Assembly (NCBI GenBank): GCA_025094145.1
Contig: JALLLS010000081.1
Location: forward strand, 92,761 to 156,760
Direction of reading: 5' to 3'
From: Spinellus fusiger
Taxonomy: Eukaryota > Mucoromycota > Mucoromycetes > Mucorales > Phycomycetaceae
DNA: 64,000 nt
Numbering within the stretch: the stretch's first letter is position 1; every line of letters starts with the position of its first letter. The notes under the pieces were generated by a model, which had not been told where the DNA came from, did no database searches, and saw nothing but the letters and a program-made list of their open reading frames with translations. The position numbers and the translations under genes were made by a program. This document shows, piece by piece, positions 45,831 through 61,216 of this stretch.

Positions 45831-46971
45831 TAATGACCACTGACAAACTGTTAAATAAGTTAAGGTGTATTGAATCCTATAGAATGAATGATATTCAAAG
45901 CATATTTAAATAGTAGAAGTTTATTTTTATTTCAAATTTTATTTTATTTTCAAATTTTCAAATAATAATATTCGTAAGGTAATCAAAGACTTCTTGCAGA
46001 TTTACACAGCATGTATGTATAATTTACCACTTTGTCCAGTAATACATCGTTGATGAGTTGATTCATTGGAAACAATCTTCCATAAAATGTCAAAGATATT
46101 ACACTTGTATTATTCAAAAGGAAGAGTCTTATATATCACTGTATATGCCAACTATCTCTTATACTCTTCTAAAAATCAGGCATAGAGTGCACCAGTACCT
46201 TGAAAAAGAATCAATCAGTTAAACCATGCTTATGTTTTCTGTGTGTGTTATAAGAGTTGATATGTCTTTGATCTTGATTCTATATCCATACTACAACACA
46301 CAACAATGCTGACTATAGTGTGTAGGGTACTTACTATTGATACTCTAGATTGCTCTATCTATTCTCATTCTATCTTCTCACAGAATGACCTTCTTGTGAT
46401 TCAATACACTCCCCATTTATACACAGTCCATTTCCTCAAGAAGATCAGAGTATAACATGAGTTTGAAGAAGCAAATGTTAGTTATGTATGGATGTGTTAC
46501 TGTAGCTAACCTTTAGCACGTATTTTATTTCAGGGTCTTTTTACTGAGTATGGTTGACGATGTGTGCTATTCATAGATTGGATCTTCAACCAGTACACAT
46601 TAACCACTCTGTTTCATCTAGGATTCTGTCTCGTTACTTGCAGCTGCAAGGTTTAAAACCACCCAAGTCACCCAATGAGCTACTTTCCCTAACATGCACT
46701 CTCATAAGGATCCATTAAAAGAAACCACTCTTAGCTATCCTCAGTAATTAATGGATAGTCTAGTAATGATAAAAGATTCATCTGTGGATAGTGACTCTAA
46801 GGCTCAATGGATTGGTTTGAGACACAACCCTTTTTTAAACTGTCATTGATGTGCATAAAAAACGTATGGCATAGTAAGATGAGGAAGAATGGGTTGGGTT
46901 TAAACATCGTGGACCTGGTAGTGTTTATCTCTACATTTACTTTTCTCGAATCAATGAAGCAGAGGTGTATC

Positions 46972-47043
46972 TTGACATTCTTATAGGTATAAAAAGAAAA
47001 TGTTCTTTAGTACTGTGTCTCTTTATACCTATAAGAATGTCAA
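46972..47043. repeat. Perfect 22-bp inverted repeat with 28-base loop
   Basis: The arm at 46972-46993 (TTGACATTCTTATAGGTATA plus AA) is exactly repeated in inverse at 47022-47043. Either strand transcribed would fold into a strong hairpin. Confidence 0.85.
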
Positions 47044-49656
47044 TAAATAGTATTCTTCCATGGGAATGCCACATACTGTATTTAATCACAAAGTGTTTGT
47101 CCAGAGATGCTTGCTATTCGTCTATTTCTATTCTTGGCCTTTAGAAGGAACTCTATGCTATTCGATTTTTATAGGTGAGCTTACCTTTTTGATCTGAATG
47201 TCTGTATCTCAAAGCCCTTGTAATGAAGCACTCGAAACCATTGATTGTATTATCTTTTGATCTGCTCTTATCAAGTACCTATTTCTGGCTTATGATTATG
47301 TTTTATCTTTGTCTATTTAGGACCCTCTTGGTGTGCTATCTTGTAAGGCTGAATTATTCATTAGAAATACAAAGATTCGTCTATAAAAAAAGATAAACAA
47401 GACTTGTTGGGTAGCCCTTAATACTTGAAGAATCGTGTTTTCTTTATTTAAAAGGGTACTAGACAGGTTTGTTATCTTTAGTCATTTGCATTCCATAGTA
47501 TCATAAATAAAAAATTTGTTTTTAAATTGATATTTTATAGGAGCTACTCTGCAATTAAATTCCCTTATCAAACCATCGTCAAGTGTATCCTCTCTACTGA
47601 ATGTTCTTATCTTGTTACTTATAGGTATAAGGTTGACTAAACTATTTTTATTTTTATTTTTATCTTTATTTTAGGGTGTGGTCCATGAAGGATTAGAATT
47701 GATAAAATAATAATAGATATTTCTTCATTACCTAACAAAAGATCCAATGTTCTTATACTTTGTGGATAAACTCTCAAAGTCAATCATCACCAGACAATGG
47801 CTATTACTACTTGTATTGGTATAGTTAATCCAATATAAAAATAAGAATGAAACAATTCTATTTATTTTTGGCCTTGGACTTTCTTATGTAGCCAATGAAG
47901 CCATAGCCTTCTTCTTCAAGGCCTTCCATTAAAGAATATTTTATGGTTGTTAAAGCAACTTTATCTGTAAAGAGAAACAAATTGAAGATAATAGTTAAAT
48001 CTTACCCAAGAACACCCCCTCTTTTTTTTTGTCTTTTGTATGTAGAGCCTTCTGAAGTTTTTCTTCTTTCTCTAATATCATCTGTTTTCAAAGATAATAA
48101 TCCATGTTTTTTTTACTATAGCAGGTAGCCAACCTCTTCACTTTTAGAGAAAAAGGCTCTATTATCGACTCATTAGTGTTGGATAAGGCAGATATCTTGT
48201 GGAGAAATGAACAAAATGAGAGAGAGAGAAAAAAATAAATAAATTTGAGCAAATTCTTATAGTTGAAAACCCTGAAACTTGCTAGTGTTTCTTTTATTTA
48301 CTATACTACAGTTGTATTTTTTCATTCTCTTTTTGATGTCTACTTGAGAGTGTTCATTGGCTGATCCTTATACATGGCTCTTCTTGAGCTTGAGATACTA
48401 ATAGCTGCTTATGCTTTGAAATCCACCCATTATAAAACACAAAGTGTATATTCAAATGAGAACACACGTCAGACAGCAATGCATGTTTATTGTACACATT
48501 TTCTATTGATACTAATGATTTCCTTTTGACAATTCTAAAGCAGTTGGAATAGACTGACTAAAAATAAATAAAATCATTAGTATTGGTCAACAAGAGTACT
48601 TATACAAGTAGTATCCTTCAATTATAATCCAAAGAAAAGAATCTTCATCTTGATAAAGATTAAAAAGATAAGATCAAAATTATGCGACTTCAGGTATAGG
48701 AATTTAGTGATGACAGAACTATCTATAGCTGTTGGTTCTCCAAATGTAATAGCACAATGGCAAGGACTATTTTGAGATATTTCATCATTCTACTGTGAAT
48801 AAATAAGAAATCACTTTCTTGGACCCTCTGGACCCTCCTTCTTCCACCGAGTAAAAATGACTACGGAATCTGTTTTCTCTTGTTCATTGAGGGGGGAATC
48901 AGACTTCAGGCCTTTCAAGAAGAAAGAAAGGGCAGGGTTCATTGCAGTCATTCAAAGCCAGTCCAAGGTGTATTGATGAATCTGAAAATAAACTCCATCA
49001 AGCCAAGTGGACCGAGCAACCCCAACCCACTTTTTCACTTTTTTTTTTTCTTCCATTTCTCCATTTCTTCCGTTGAGCAGGCCTGTTTCTCTCTTGAAGG
49101 GGGAGGGTCCTAGTGATCTTGGCTATAGTTTAATCATAATACTGTAGAGAGTGCCTTGGACAGTCCACTACCAACACGGCCACTCCAACTACGACTGGAA
49201 AAAGAAAAAGAAAAAGTTTATGATGCAACCAGGATTCTTCTGGTGGTACCAAATAGTCTACAAAAAGAACATCACCAAGCGTGGATACTCTGAAGTAGAT
49301 GACGTCTGTTCTTATGCTTCTTGGCCACTTATCTGTGAGTCATTGGCAGACAATTGAGCACCCGATACTCTCTCTTCCTTTGCAGAGAGGACATCTTTAG
49401 ACCTCAGAAGATTCTACTCTCTTTCCCAAGGAAAAGAGGTCAGTTCTCTTTATGATTGGGTCATACCACGACAATCGCAGTCATGTAGTACAGAGAAATA
49501 GGTCCTACTTGCTATGTATGGAAAGTAAAAGGGGGTGTACAGGAGAGAAGTCCATAAATATCGAAACGAAATTCCATCTTTCCCTGCACTCTTATTATTA
49601 CTATTATTTTCTTATTTTTCTCACCAACATCCTATATAAGAAAATAGCATTTCATT

Positions 49657-51516
<1,860 letters not shown>

Positions 51517-52550
51517 GCCGTCTTTCTTCTCTTATATTTATATACCTCTTTCTTGCAACTATTTAATTGTTCATTCTTCTTCACTCGCATGTTTTGCCTT
51601 TCTGGCTGAATTATCAAAATAAAGCGTCCAGTTCTCTGTTCCCAACATTTTATTTGTGAAAAGTTACACAGATGATATCTGTTCACCCTCTCTTTTTGTC
51701 TTCTTTGTCTTCTTTGTCTTCCCAGAAGAGGATCTGTGTACAAATTCCTTTTGTTTTCTATTTTATTTTTGTTTGGGGTGATTTCTATTAGACTCCAGGT
51801 CAATAGATAGAATCCGCTCATTCATTGCACATTAGAGTCAATGGTATCTATTCGTCACCTCCAGGGCATGGGGAGGTGGGTGTGCTAGAAAACAAGTTGT
51901 ATGGCATAGACTCATACATTGATAAGAAGAAATGGTAGTTGGAAGTATCAATGAACAAACACAACTTGTTCTTTTTTCTTCTTCTTTCTGTCCTTTAGTG
52001 TGTAGATGCACATGCATGGCTATTATGGCTATTTAATCTATCTCTATTCAATTTACAGTATAAACTGAGCAGTAAACTATAGATAAATAAACTCCCCCTT
52101 TTTTTTCCATGTTCATAATTAGGCCATTGATACAAAGGACTATTTTTGGGTGATAATTTGGTATTCATGACTGATTCTGTATTTATGAGACGCATCCTCA
52201 AGACCGTCTGAGATATTGATGACTCTATTCACATACTACCTACAGGACATGTTCTATGGAGTGCACCCCTTCTACTCTTACTGCTTGTTACTCAAAGTCC
52301 AGTTCTCTTATTCAAAGCCAAATCCCTGTATCTAGGGTCAACATTTCCTATCCAGGCTTAACAGTTTCAACTTGTTTTATAGTCTTATTATGTTCATCAA
52401 GAAAGTACAGGTCGTTGTTTACAGTTATCATGTCTTACTATTTGTAGGATATGAAGTCTACTTGGCATCTCATGGCTGTACTTGTCAACATGAGAGAGAA
52501 TCCTTCTACTATTATTTCTCAATGAAGAGTCCACACATCAACCTATAGTA
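51517..52550. other. Spacer downstream of UGP1
   Basis: UGP1 3' UTR and TCTTCTTTG repeats near 51700, then AT-rich DNA with no supported gene. Confidence 0.5.
51618..51623 (+). terminator. AATAAA polyadenylation signal of UGP1
   Basis: First AATAAA after the UGP1 stop, about 100 bp downstream, a normal distance for a fungal 3' UTR. Confidence 0.5.
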
Positions 52551-53358
52551 CACTACACACCCGAAGCTTCTTTTTGGTCTTTTAAGTAGTAGCACCATCT
52601 TCTATTCAAGGAATATATTATTTTCTTTTGTAGAATATCACACCATCAGATTGTATGAGTAAGATAGAGTGTTGATGAATAAGACGATTGATAATAAGAC
52701 TATAGCTACTGCTCAAGTGGCAGGTTATTGGTTTCTGTATGAAATATCAAAAAGAGAGGAATATCAAAACAAATAATACTTTATCTATTTTGGTACATTG
52801 CACTTTAGCCTCTACTTTCATAATAATTACAAGTCAAACGAATCACCCTCTTTTCTGCCGTGGACTTGAGGGGATAGCATTGGAAGCAATACCTTATTCC
52901 TACTAAGCACCACAATTGGAGTGGAATTTGCTGTTTTTGTTAAAGAGGTTGGGAGCATTCAGTCCATCCATGGCTACACTGCTTTAAATGTCATTAGATT
53001 TGGCACACTTCTATGAACAATAACCACTGTAATTCATTCCATAGGCTCTGTCATCAATCTACTGTAAATAGTGTTATGCATTCCTGCTGTAAGCTTAAGG
53101 ATAACACATTATGTTAAGAGAAGAATAGCAATGAATGAGTTGTAATAGTGGGATGATTTTTGTTTTTTCTTCATTTTATAGCCAAATTTATACTTTTCAA
53201 TTGCAAAGTCAACAGCCATTACTAAAAATAAGCAAAAGGAACTTGAAATATCTTGCTTGGATGACAAGAAAAGGTCTCTTTAGATACTTTAGCCAGTCAA
53301 AAATAATAGAGTTGGATGGTTCGATTATTTGTTGATACATCCCAAGAATATTCAAGTG
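52551..53358 (+). repeat. Dispersed non-coding repeat R1, copy C (internally deleted)
   Basis: Shares with copy B the blocks GTTGATGAATA, CTATAGCTACTGC, TATCAAAACAAATAAT, GATAACACATTATGTTAA, TTTTCAATTGCAAAGTCAAC and CATCCCAAGAATATTCAAGTG. It lacks about 300 bp present in B (41060-41370). Left end TACACACCCGAAGCTTC; right end is the inverse of TGCACACTTGAATATTC, so imperfect terminal inverted repeats are likely. Confidence 0.7.
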
Positions 53359-55231
53359 TGCACAAAAGAGATTTACTTTCTAGTTATAGGAAAAACACTG
53401 GCAACTGAATTTGTAATCTCACTATTCATAAAGTGACTGTAGAGGGTACTAACCTACCTTAACTTATTAGGACGTTTAATCTAAACTCGAGATCTGATTC
53501 ATGAGGCTTAAATAGACATAGATGAATAGATATTAGTTCAATTTTTTCTTCTTCCGTTTGGTAGGAGCAAAAGGTATAGATGACAGGATAAGTAACAGAT
53601 TTCACTAAATATGCATAAATATGCATAAGAGTTTGTTTGTGCAAAACGTCATTTGAATTGGTCAACGAACTCGAGATTTCATTAAAATGACAAGAATGAG
53701 TTCAATAAAAGTGTTGTTTTGAACAGCTCAAGACAAGCATCAGAGAAAATGATATCTAAGAAAAAATAGGGTCATAATCATTGGTTGATTCCTAGTGCTA
53801 TTAATACTGATATCATTGGATGTAGATGCAAAAATAATAGTTGGAGAGAAATATCTCACTGTCTCAAATGTGGATCAAAGGTTTAAATTAGCCTTTAATA
53901 CTAAAGGTAGTAGTAATAATAATAGCACTATTATACCCAAAATAGTTATATTCATTATTGTACTTCTATTTTAAAAAGACGCCATTATCAATATTAACTT
54001 TTTTATACAGTACTTTCCGAAAATACTGTAATGAAGAAAACTCCAAACTACTCACACAAGTATACTAATGAGTACAAGAAAATGTAATTTAGGGCACTAA
54101 GGATCTCAATCGAGATGTGTAGGGTCTGAATGACTGGCTACTGGCACAGATATTCAATGGGAAAGAAAGGATTTGGGATGTCCTTGTCCGTGCGAGAGAT
54201 CAGTGGTGTGGGGTGGTGTAGGCAAAGACAAGGGCAAAGTGACAGGACGGGAAGCAGACAGGTTTTTGGATCGGCTATGGTACTTTGTACACATCCAGAA
54301 TAGATCCAACAAAAGGGGACGAAACACAAAGAAAATAGGAACAGAACAAGAAACAGCCCACCCTCCAAGTCAGGTATAGCCTAAAGCACTTATCAATACT
54401 ACAGAAAGTAGCTCGAATCCCAATCTTCTTTATTAAAGATGTATAAAAACACACTTTTTATACTACTTTACTATTTTCTCTAATGACATGTGGGTTTTTC
54501 TACTTGTCAATGCAACTGTGCTTTTACCAAATACCCAAGAAGATAGAGTAGTCACACAACTATCTCACAAAAACTTTATCTTTAACCTTAATTACCACAA
54601 TACAAATATCATCAGAAATATACTATAAAACTTTAATTCAGTCTCATCTTACTGCATTGACCAATGTTTTTATATTGCGAAAAATGATACTTAAACATCT
54701 TAGTTTTTTTTTTCATTCTATTCGTAACTTATTCAGTTAGTGAATCAATTGAGTTTGTTAGAAAAAGAAAAGGTATAATAAACTTTGTTAAAAAGACATA
54801 TCAGACTGAGACATACTTTAACCTTTTAAATAAATAAATAAATATAATATAATATAAATTCACACAGTAGATACAACGCTTGTACCATCTCAACTTTTGA
54901 ACAGCTATCTCAATTAAAACATGTATCTCTGCAAGAGTGTATAAAGATAGCTATTAAAAAACATCTTGTTGGCGTGCAGGGTCTGTTGGATAGAGTAGAT
55001 TGAATATTGAGATCAAATCAAGGCTGAGTAGTATGCCCTACCATTATTAACACATTGAAGCACTACTGCTTCACATTAGATGGTTCAACATTACAAATTC
55101 CTAATAAAATAAAAAGTAATTGATTAGAAAAGCTCTAAATAGACTCAGAAAGAGAGTTAGTACGATTCTTTTTTTTTAGATGGTAGCAATAGGTGAAAAA
55201 ACCAGACCATCTAAACATGTACCTTCTTAAT
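53359..55231. other. AT-rich gene-free stretch
   Basis: A denser, GC-richer piece at 54100-54370 has broken open frames on both strands and may be an old gene or retroelement fragment. Nothing is recognised. Confidence 0.45.
54006..54030. repeat. TA-flanked palindrome related to 9171-9194
   Basis: TACAGTACTTTCC continues into GAAAATACTGTA, an imperfect palindrome with the same ends as the element at 9171. Confidence 0.5.
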
Positions 55232-55575
55232 ATTTATGCTTTATCTTACTATTAGTATAGCTTTATGAGTTTTTTTTTTTTTTAGATATAAGCACATAAT
55301 TCTCAATAAAGAAAGAACGAAAATGTCTTGTATCGAAAAAGTGAGTTTATTAGTAGATTATCTAATAATCACCATCAGTCTTTGGCCTCCATAATAATCT
55401 GGTGTCTGTCACCTCTTTTGATTTTATATCTCACTACATCATCAGGGTAGCCTTCAAATTGTGATTAATGATCTGTTTGGATTCATCTTTCCTAATAAAC
55501 TTCTTCAAGTCAATCCAAGAGTAATCAATTGAACATACATTCTGGTCTTGGATAGTGCAGATAAGAAATTCAGAG
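55232..55575 (-). mobile_element. Degenerate Tc1-like family B fragment
   Basis: Collinear, decayed match to the left third of the element at 14680 (TTTATGCTTTATCTTACTA; CAGTCTTTGGCCTCCATAAT; CTGGTGTCTGTCACCTC; CAATTGAACATAC). No right end was found. About 200 bp further a minus-strand ATG frame (MPKRGNSGKWIQINFMDFMR) could be a transposase start. Confidence 0.55.
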
Positions 55576-58500
55576 TAATACACATTTTTTCAAGACATGT
55601 AGGTTCTTACTGTAATCTATATTACTCTACATTATATATTTACACTTAACGTCCTTACCACTAAGATTCTCTTATAACATCTCATTAACACTGCGAACCT
55701 TTCTTTCTGGAGTTGGGATAGTTTCTCATAAAGTCCATAAAGTTAATTTGTATCCACTTACCGCTGTTGCCTCTCTTGGGCATTGTTTATGAGTTAAATA
55801 AAGGTACTCATGAAGCCATCGAAGTATTATTTTGTACATAAATTTGTTTCTAGAAGTCTCTTTTTGTATTTGTCTACTTTGGCTTACAAACCATTTCTCT
55901 GAGGATGACTACTATCCTTCTATCCAATGATACCTCGTCTTCCAGGTGTTGATTCATTATTAACACTTTAACCTATTGAATGCCTCGAGAATATCTACTC
56001 AATATACAAAAATAAGCTACCATTCTAGCTACAAAGCAGTCTGTGAGAATACAATACCTTCATAATAGAAAGGAGTACTGTCATATCCAATAGTCACCGA
56101 AATGAGCCTTTACTTTTGCACTGGTAATTTCTATCCATATTTAAATAGCAGTACTTGTTAAAACAAGATAGCAGAAAAGAGCAGTGTATATGACAAATAA
56201 ATGCTCTTTTGTGTTGTATCTAACGTTTAGATGACCCATAGGACCCATAGAAAGACCAATGTCATAATAATCTCTTACTAATAGATGCCTGTGACCTGGA
56301 TAAGTATCAGATATGTTAAAGGTAGAAGAGACAGAATACTTCTGGTAAAGAGAATGATATATTACAGTCATATAGGAGTCAACACAAGGAAGTATTATAT
56401 ATCATAAACAAGTTGCTAATAACATGCTAAAATAACTGACAATGATAGCTCGATTACAAACAGAAAGAAGTATGTCGACTATACACATCAGTGGTTGCAC
56501 TTATTTCAATGTAATTATCACCATAACAGATCCATGGCAGTAGCATAAGGTGTCATCCTGGCACAAGTATTGTAATAACATGAAAATGCACTACAGCTCT
56601 TATTGTTCATTCATCCTTGTCAAATAGGTATAGATTATAGAATCATTTGCATGGTATAGATGGCCTTATGATGTATTAAATAAACAAAGTAGTCTAATGC
56701 CTGTCTTCTTTCTGCCAAGTATCTTTTATTCTATCGGTTACTAAAGCACACTAACTATTGCTCACTGTCTGTCTCTAACATCTGGCAGGTGGTTATACCT
56801 GCGCCAGGTAAAAGATGTCATAGTGTGTGCTATCTGAGTCAAGACTACTATCAAAAAGTATCTTGAGTACCCACCACAATAGTTGTCCAGTAGCAATTAC
56901 ACAACACTCTTCTTGGATAACTAATGAGATATGGTCTAATGCGGTCATCTCTATTGGATCTGATGTCTGTAACTACTGATAAAGAGAAATGGATCGACTC
57001 TTCCTAAACTATCACTGTAGAATGAAGAGCCAGAAGCCAAGTAGATAGAAACAAGAGCATAATCAGTTCAAACAGTATGTATAGGCTGGACACTGCTTTA
57101 CGATAGGAGTAAAATGCGTTTACTAGAAAGATCCAGTCAACACAGAAGGAAGAATGAGTTCAAGCCTACAGCCCTGATCTGCACACCAGTCTGTATGCTT
57201 ATCAACCTACTTCCTTGTGGACAGCTGCTAGTACTACTCTGGCATTGAAGACACCCATGAATACATAGGAGCTTCTGATAAAGGTCTATGATAAGACTCG
57301 GGTGGTGAGTGTTGAGTTGCCATAAGCACTGGTGGTGGAGAAAAGATAGACTCTCTAGGTGTGTCTGTGTTATGTATTAGGAAGAGCCAGGAAAGAACAA
57401 ATAATAGTGTATATCTCAGTGCAAAGAGCAATAGGTAGCGATAGACTCGAATAGCTGAGGCTGTGTTTTTAGACGACGCTTTACAAAGAATAGTACCCTT
57501 TTTTTCTCCAAACAAAGAGGACTCTAGAGTCTAGAGTTTAGTGAGTCGATAATAGATGATGCTACTGCTGCTGTTGTTGTTGTTGTTGGACTCTAGTGCG
57601 TTGTGTTGACTAAAGACAGTACAGGTCCATGTGCGGGTGCTGTTTGTTAAGGGTGTCTATAGCAGATCGTGCCTGGCTATTAGCGGAAAGAGTTGTGATT
57701 GTGCGGTGGCTACACATCATACTCAACAGACACAGCACTTTTAATCTGCGGTGGCTATTAGAAATACGCAGAATAAGCAAGGCAAGTTGGACTCTGTTCT
57801 GTTGTAGGACTGCGAGTTAGAGCGGCATTCACAGTCTATTCACCAAGAAGTCCTTTACAGAGTCAAGCAGTGTGATGGTTACACCTAGCAAGTAAAGCAT
57901 ACATACACTTCTTCACTGTTTATTATGACTAATCTATCCTCATTGTACACACACATATATATAAAGCCACAGTGGAATAGACTGCTTATTATCATTTTCT
58001 TAATTGTTTACGACATTGCCGCAAGTAGCACGACAATGGGTCCAGGCAAAAAAGGGCGAACCTTGAAAAATCCTGAGCCTACAAGCAGGAGCGACCCACT
58101 TGTATCCATCACTCCTGTTTCCACACAATCCATAGTCACAATGCATAGGCCACCCAGCACACCTCCTACAAACCTAAAGATGGAGGGGAGCAGACAGGAT
58201 GCTTAATAAATAAACGCATAACCATGTCTAGCGACCACATCAAGAATGCAGAAAGAGGCGAAGATGAGTACACACTATAAACTACCAAGCACAAAGTATT
58301 CTCTTAAAAAGAGACTACTCTATGGAATTGATAGGTCATAAGAGCAAATAACTCCCATTACACCAAGCATAATTTCAGACTAGAGATGTTTCATGATAAA
58401 GTCAACTCTCACTGTCTCTTCAATTAATGCTTCCGATGGTAAAGAGAGAAAAGAAAAGGTGTGGAAATAAAGCGGATATTTATACCTTTTTGACTAGGGT

Positions 58501-59895
58501 AGGAGATGTAAATCTGTGACTTAATAATAACTGCTGAGTGAATTACAGGATTCGGCTGTTGAAAATAAAAAGGACGGCTGTGGATGGCTGCTATAGAGAT
58601 AGAGTCAGGTGGGAAAATATTTTCATCTGCTTCTGTGTGATGATTGAACCTACCACTATGAATATACATCAGTGTTTATTGTTATGTTCCCACAGTAAAG
58701 AATACGCCTCTGGATAAAATAACAAGACGCTTATGCCACTAGAAAGATGTGTCTGTTCTGCAGACTCTTCTTAAGTGTATCTTCTCCCTTAAATTTATTT
58801 CTCAGACATCTCAGCACCATCAGGGCATTGAGAGAGAGTGCGTTTGACGGAACAAACTGAGCATCGTACATCGGATATTGCGACTCAATCCAAGTCTTTT
58901 TATCATTGACATATAAGATCATCTATATTCACTGGTATATTATTTATCCATATTAAGCAATTGATCTATAAACCTTATAAAAAAGAAGGTATATGATAGG
59001 AAAGTTTAAAGAAGAAGAAACAATAGACTGCTGAGGCTATGGAGACTCATTAAACTACACCACAGTTTATCATTTGTTCTAGTGATTGCACTGTCTTACT
59101 AACAAACTAAGACACTAAAAACACATCAAATATATCTAGGACTAATTCGAATGATGAATTAGATAAAGACCGCGCTCATTGCTAGTGCTAGGACTGTAGT
59201 TGCAACTGTCAGTGATGTGGAATATCAAACCAGTCATTCAACCCAGACTGCTGCTCAATTATGCAGACACCGTGTTGCTTAAAACTCATGTACAACAAGA
59301 CTATATCAGTATCGTATAAAGAAAGAAAAGAAAAGAAAACATGGATGTACCATAAACACTACTCATGAATCAATACTTCCTTTAGCTTAACGTTGTTCAT
59401 GTCTCTGTTCTCAAGCTCAAACTAGTCATTAAAGAGAAACAGTATGACAGGTACATATCATTCTCGTATAAATTTGGCTCATTTTTAAGCCATTAGACAT
59501 GCACAAAGATAGGTATAAAAAACAGCATGATTTTTTCATTTAAACATCCAATTTCTTATTAAGAGAAAATATCACTTCTATCTGTTGAAGGTATAACACC
59601 TATCACTAAGGAGTTCATAAGGCTATAGTCATAATAATGAAGCAGTCGAGTGAAGAAAGTCAAGCTGAACTCAACACACGAGTCCTTAATTTGTATTTCA
59701 GCTTATAGAGTGATGCTATGGTATCATATTTTACTTAAAAGACACACTGTAAATAAAACCACAAAGTTTCTGTCGTCTATTTTGAATAATAAGGTGCTTC
59801 AAGAAAGGAAATAGTTTTTAATGTAAATAATAATTCTCATTAGTATTTGCTTCTAATCATTTTCTATTTATGAAAAGATGCACCTATGCTAATAT
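55576..59895. other. Large gene-poor region
   Basis: About 4.3 kb with scattered short open frames only: a TTG-headed membrane-like frame at 57234-57515 (-) and frames at 56141-56371, 58424-58669 and 58731-58922 (-). None is recognised. A CTG/TTG run lies at about 57560-57590. Confidence 0.45.
57925..58206 (+). CDS. Doubtful 93-residue ORF with one hydrophobic segment
   Basis: ATG frame with a hydrophobic stretch (NRLLIIIFLIVYDIAASSTT) followed by a Thr/Pro/Ser-rich tail (GPGKKGRTLKNPEPTSRSDP; HRPPSTPPTNLKMEG). It could be a small membrane-anchored or secreted protein. No family recognised and no supporting neighbours. Confidence 0.25.
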   Translation: MTNLSSLYTHIYIKPQWNRLLIIIFLIVYDIAASSTTMGPGKKGRTLKNPEPTSRSDPLVSITPVSTQSIVTMHRPPSTPPTNLKMEGSRQDA

Positions 59896-61216
59896 AAAGT
59901 GTAGTAAAGGTCTTTTTTATTTTAGTTTTTTAGTTTATCTTAATAGTGTTATAACTTCATAAATCCATTGGATAGATAAGTGAAAGTCTCAATGAATAAA
60001 GATAGTAGTGTTTAAAATACAAAAGATGGTTTTATTATGAGGTTAATGAGTAATTACTACCAGTCTTTGGCATCAGTTACATCATGGCATCTCCGCTCTA
60101 TGCTGTCAATGAGGATATATGTCACTTTTGATATTTCACCTCATTTAAGCATCATGACAGACTCTAACTTCTGCTTGGTGCATTAGACCTTTCTATTCTT
60201 CGTAATAACCTTCTTGAAGTGGGCCCACAGTTGCTCAATTGAATTGAGATCGGGACTTTGAAAAAGCCAGCCAAGAAATATTGCTATACCATTTACTACT
60301 CTCTAATTAAGTTGCCTTAATCTTATGGGGTCAAATATTGTATTCTTGTAGACATTAACTGACTCCAAGGTTTATGAGAAAGATGCTTGAGTTCATAGCA
60401 GTAGGCTTTTAAGACACTGATGTACTCGTCGGAGTTTATCCTACCTTCTCTACGATCAATCTCCCAACACCCTCCCCACTAAAACAGCCCCATACCATCA
60501 CTCCACTGCCTCCAAACTTCCTTGTTTCCAGGAAATATTCTGGATGGAAGGCCATTCCATATATTCTGATTAATTTTACCCTTCTGTCATAGCTCATGAA
60601 CCTGAATCTGGACTCATCGGACCAGACGATCTCTTACCACTGCTCATAGATCCAACCAACGTGCTCATGGACCGACTGGAGCCTTGCCTTTATGCTATTC
60701 TTTATCAAAAGAGACACCACCAAAAAACTGAATAAATGGAGTTCTATTTCATTGAATTATCTCTTCAGTGTCTTCATTGATACCTTGATGGCCTTCTTGG
60801 TCTGATAAGAATCACTCACAATTATTCTTCTCAACCATCAGTGGGCCCTATTGTCCAGCTTTTATTAATCAACTACTCTTGGATAAAGATATCACCAAGC
60901 CTTTCTAAACTAAATACTTCACTATGCTTCTTACAGTGTTAGAAAGCATGTTGAACATACGAAGTGCCTCGGCCATGGTAGTGCTCATGTTTAGCACCTC
61001 ATACATGATAGCTTAGAGAGTCTTGATGCTAGTATAATTTTCATACATCTCAGGGGTTTTAATGAATATGTTTACCGTGTTGGATAGCAAGGACATTATA
61101 AGAAAAGTTATTTTTATTTAAAGAGAAAAATAGAGTATACAAATATATGGTATAAAAACTACCCAATGTTCGAAGAAGAAAAAAAACGAAACTAATTTTG
61201 CTCTATCACTTTTTTT
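59896..61216 (-). mobile_element. Tc1-like transposon, family B, copy 2 (eroded)
   Basis: Collinear over its whole length with 14680-16047. Shared blocks include TTTATCTTAATAGTGTTATAA and GGCATCTCCGCTCTATGCTG. The ends are worn: the left reads TAAAGTGTAGTAAAGG and the right is the inverse of TACAAAAAAAGTGATAGAG, so only the AAAGTG core is kept. Confidence 0.8.
60046..61096 (-). pseudogene. Tc1-family transposase relic (family B, copy 2)
   Basis: Starts MSLLSNTVNIFIKTPEMYEN, parallel to copy 1 (MSDSSNTVNIFTKTPDVYGK), then VLNMSTTMAEALRMFNMLSN and many stops and frameshifts down to the AKDW region at the 3' end. More decayed than the copy at 14855. Confidence 0.75.

Larger units (their letters stand above)
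44975..49656. other. Large gene-poor region between ENT3 and UGP1
   Basis: About 4.7 kb with no supported intact gene. It contains a LINE-like zinc-knuckle relic, a 22-bp perfect inverted repeat and a short open stretch at about 46880-46990 (EEEWVGFKHRGPGSVYLYIY, FSRINEAEVYLDILI) that may be a dead gene piece. The last 500 bp hold the UGP1 promoter. Confidence 0.5.

Noticed and set aside
49151..49357. Open frame upstream of UGP1
   Set aside because: Starts with GTG, is Lys-rich low complexity in part, and does not join in frame to UGP1; more likely 5' flanking sequence.
54340..54415. A-box/B-box-like words before 54415 (AGCTCGAATCCC)
   Set aside because: Spacing is possible for a tRNA-derived element but no cloverleaf forms and no second copy was seen.
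57234..57515. 93-codon membrane-like frame on the minus strand
   Set aside because: It has no ATG at its head (begins at TTG), no acceptor that clearly joins it to an upstream exon, and no recognised relatives.
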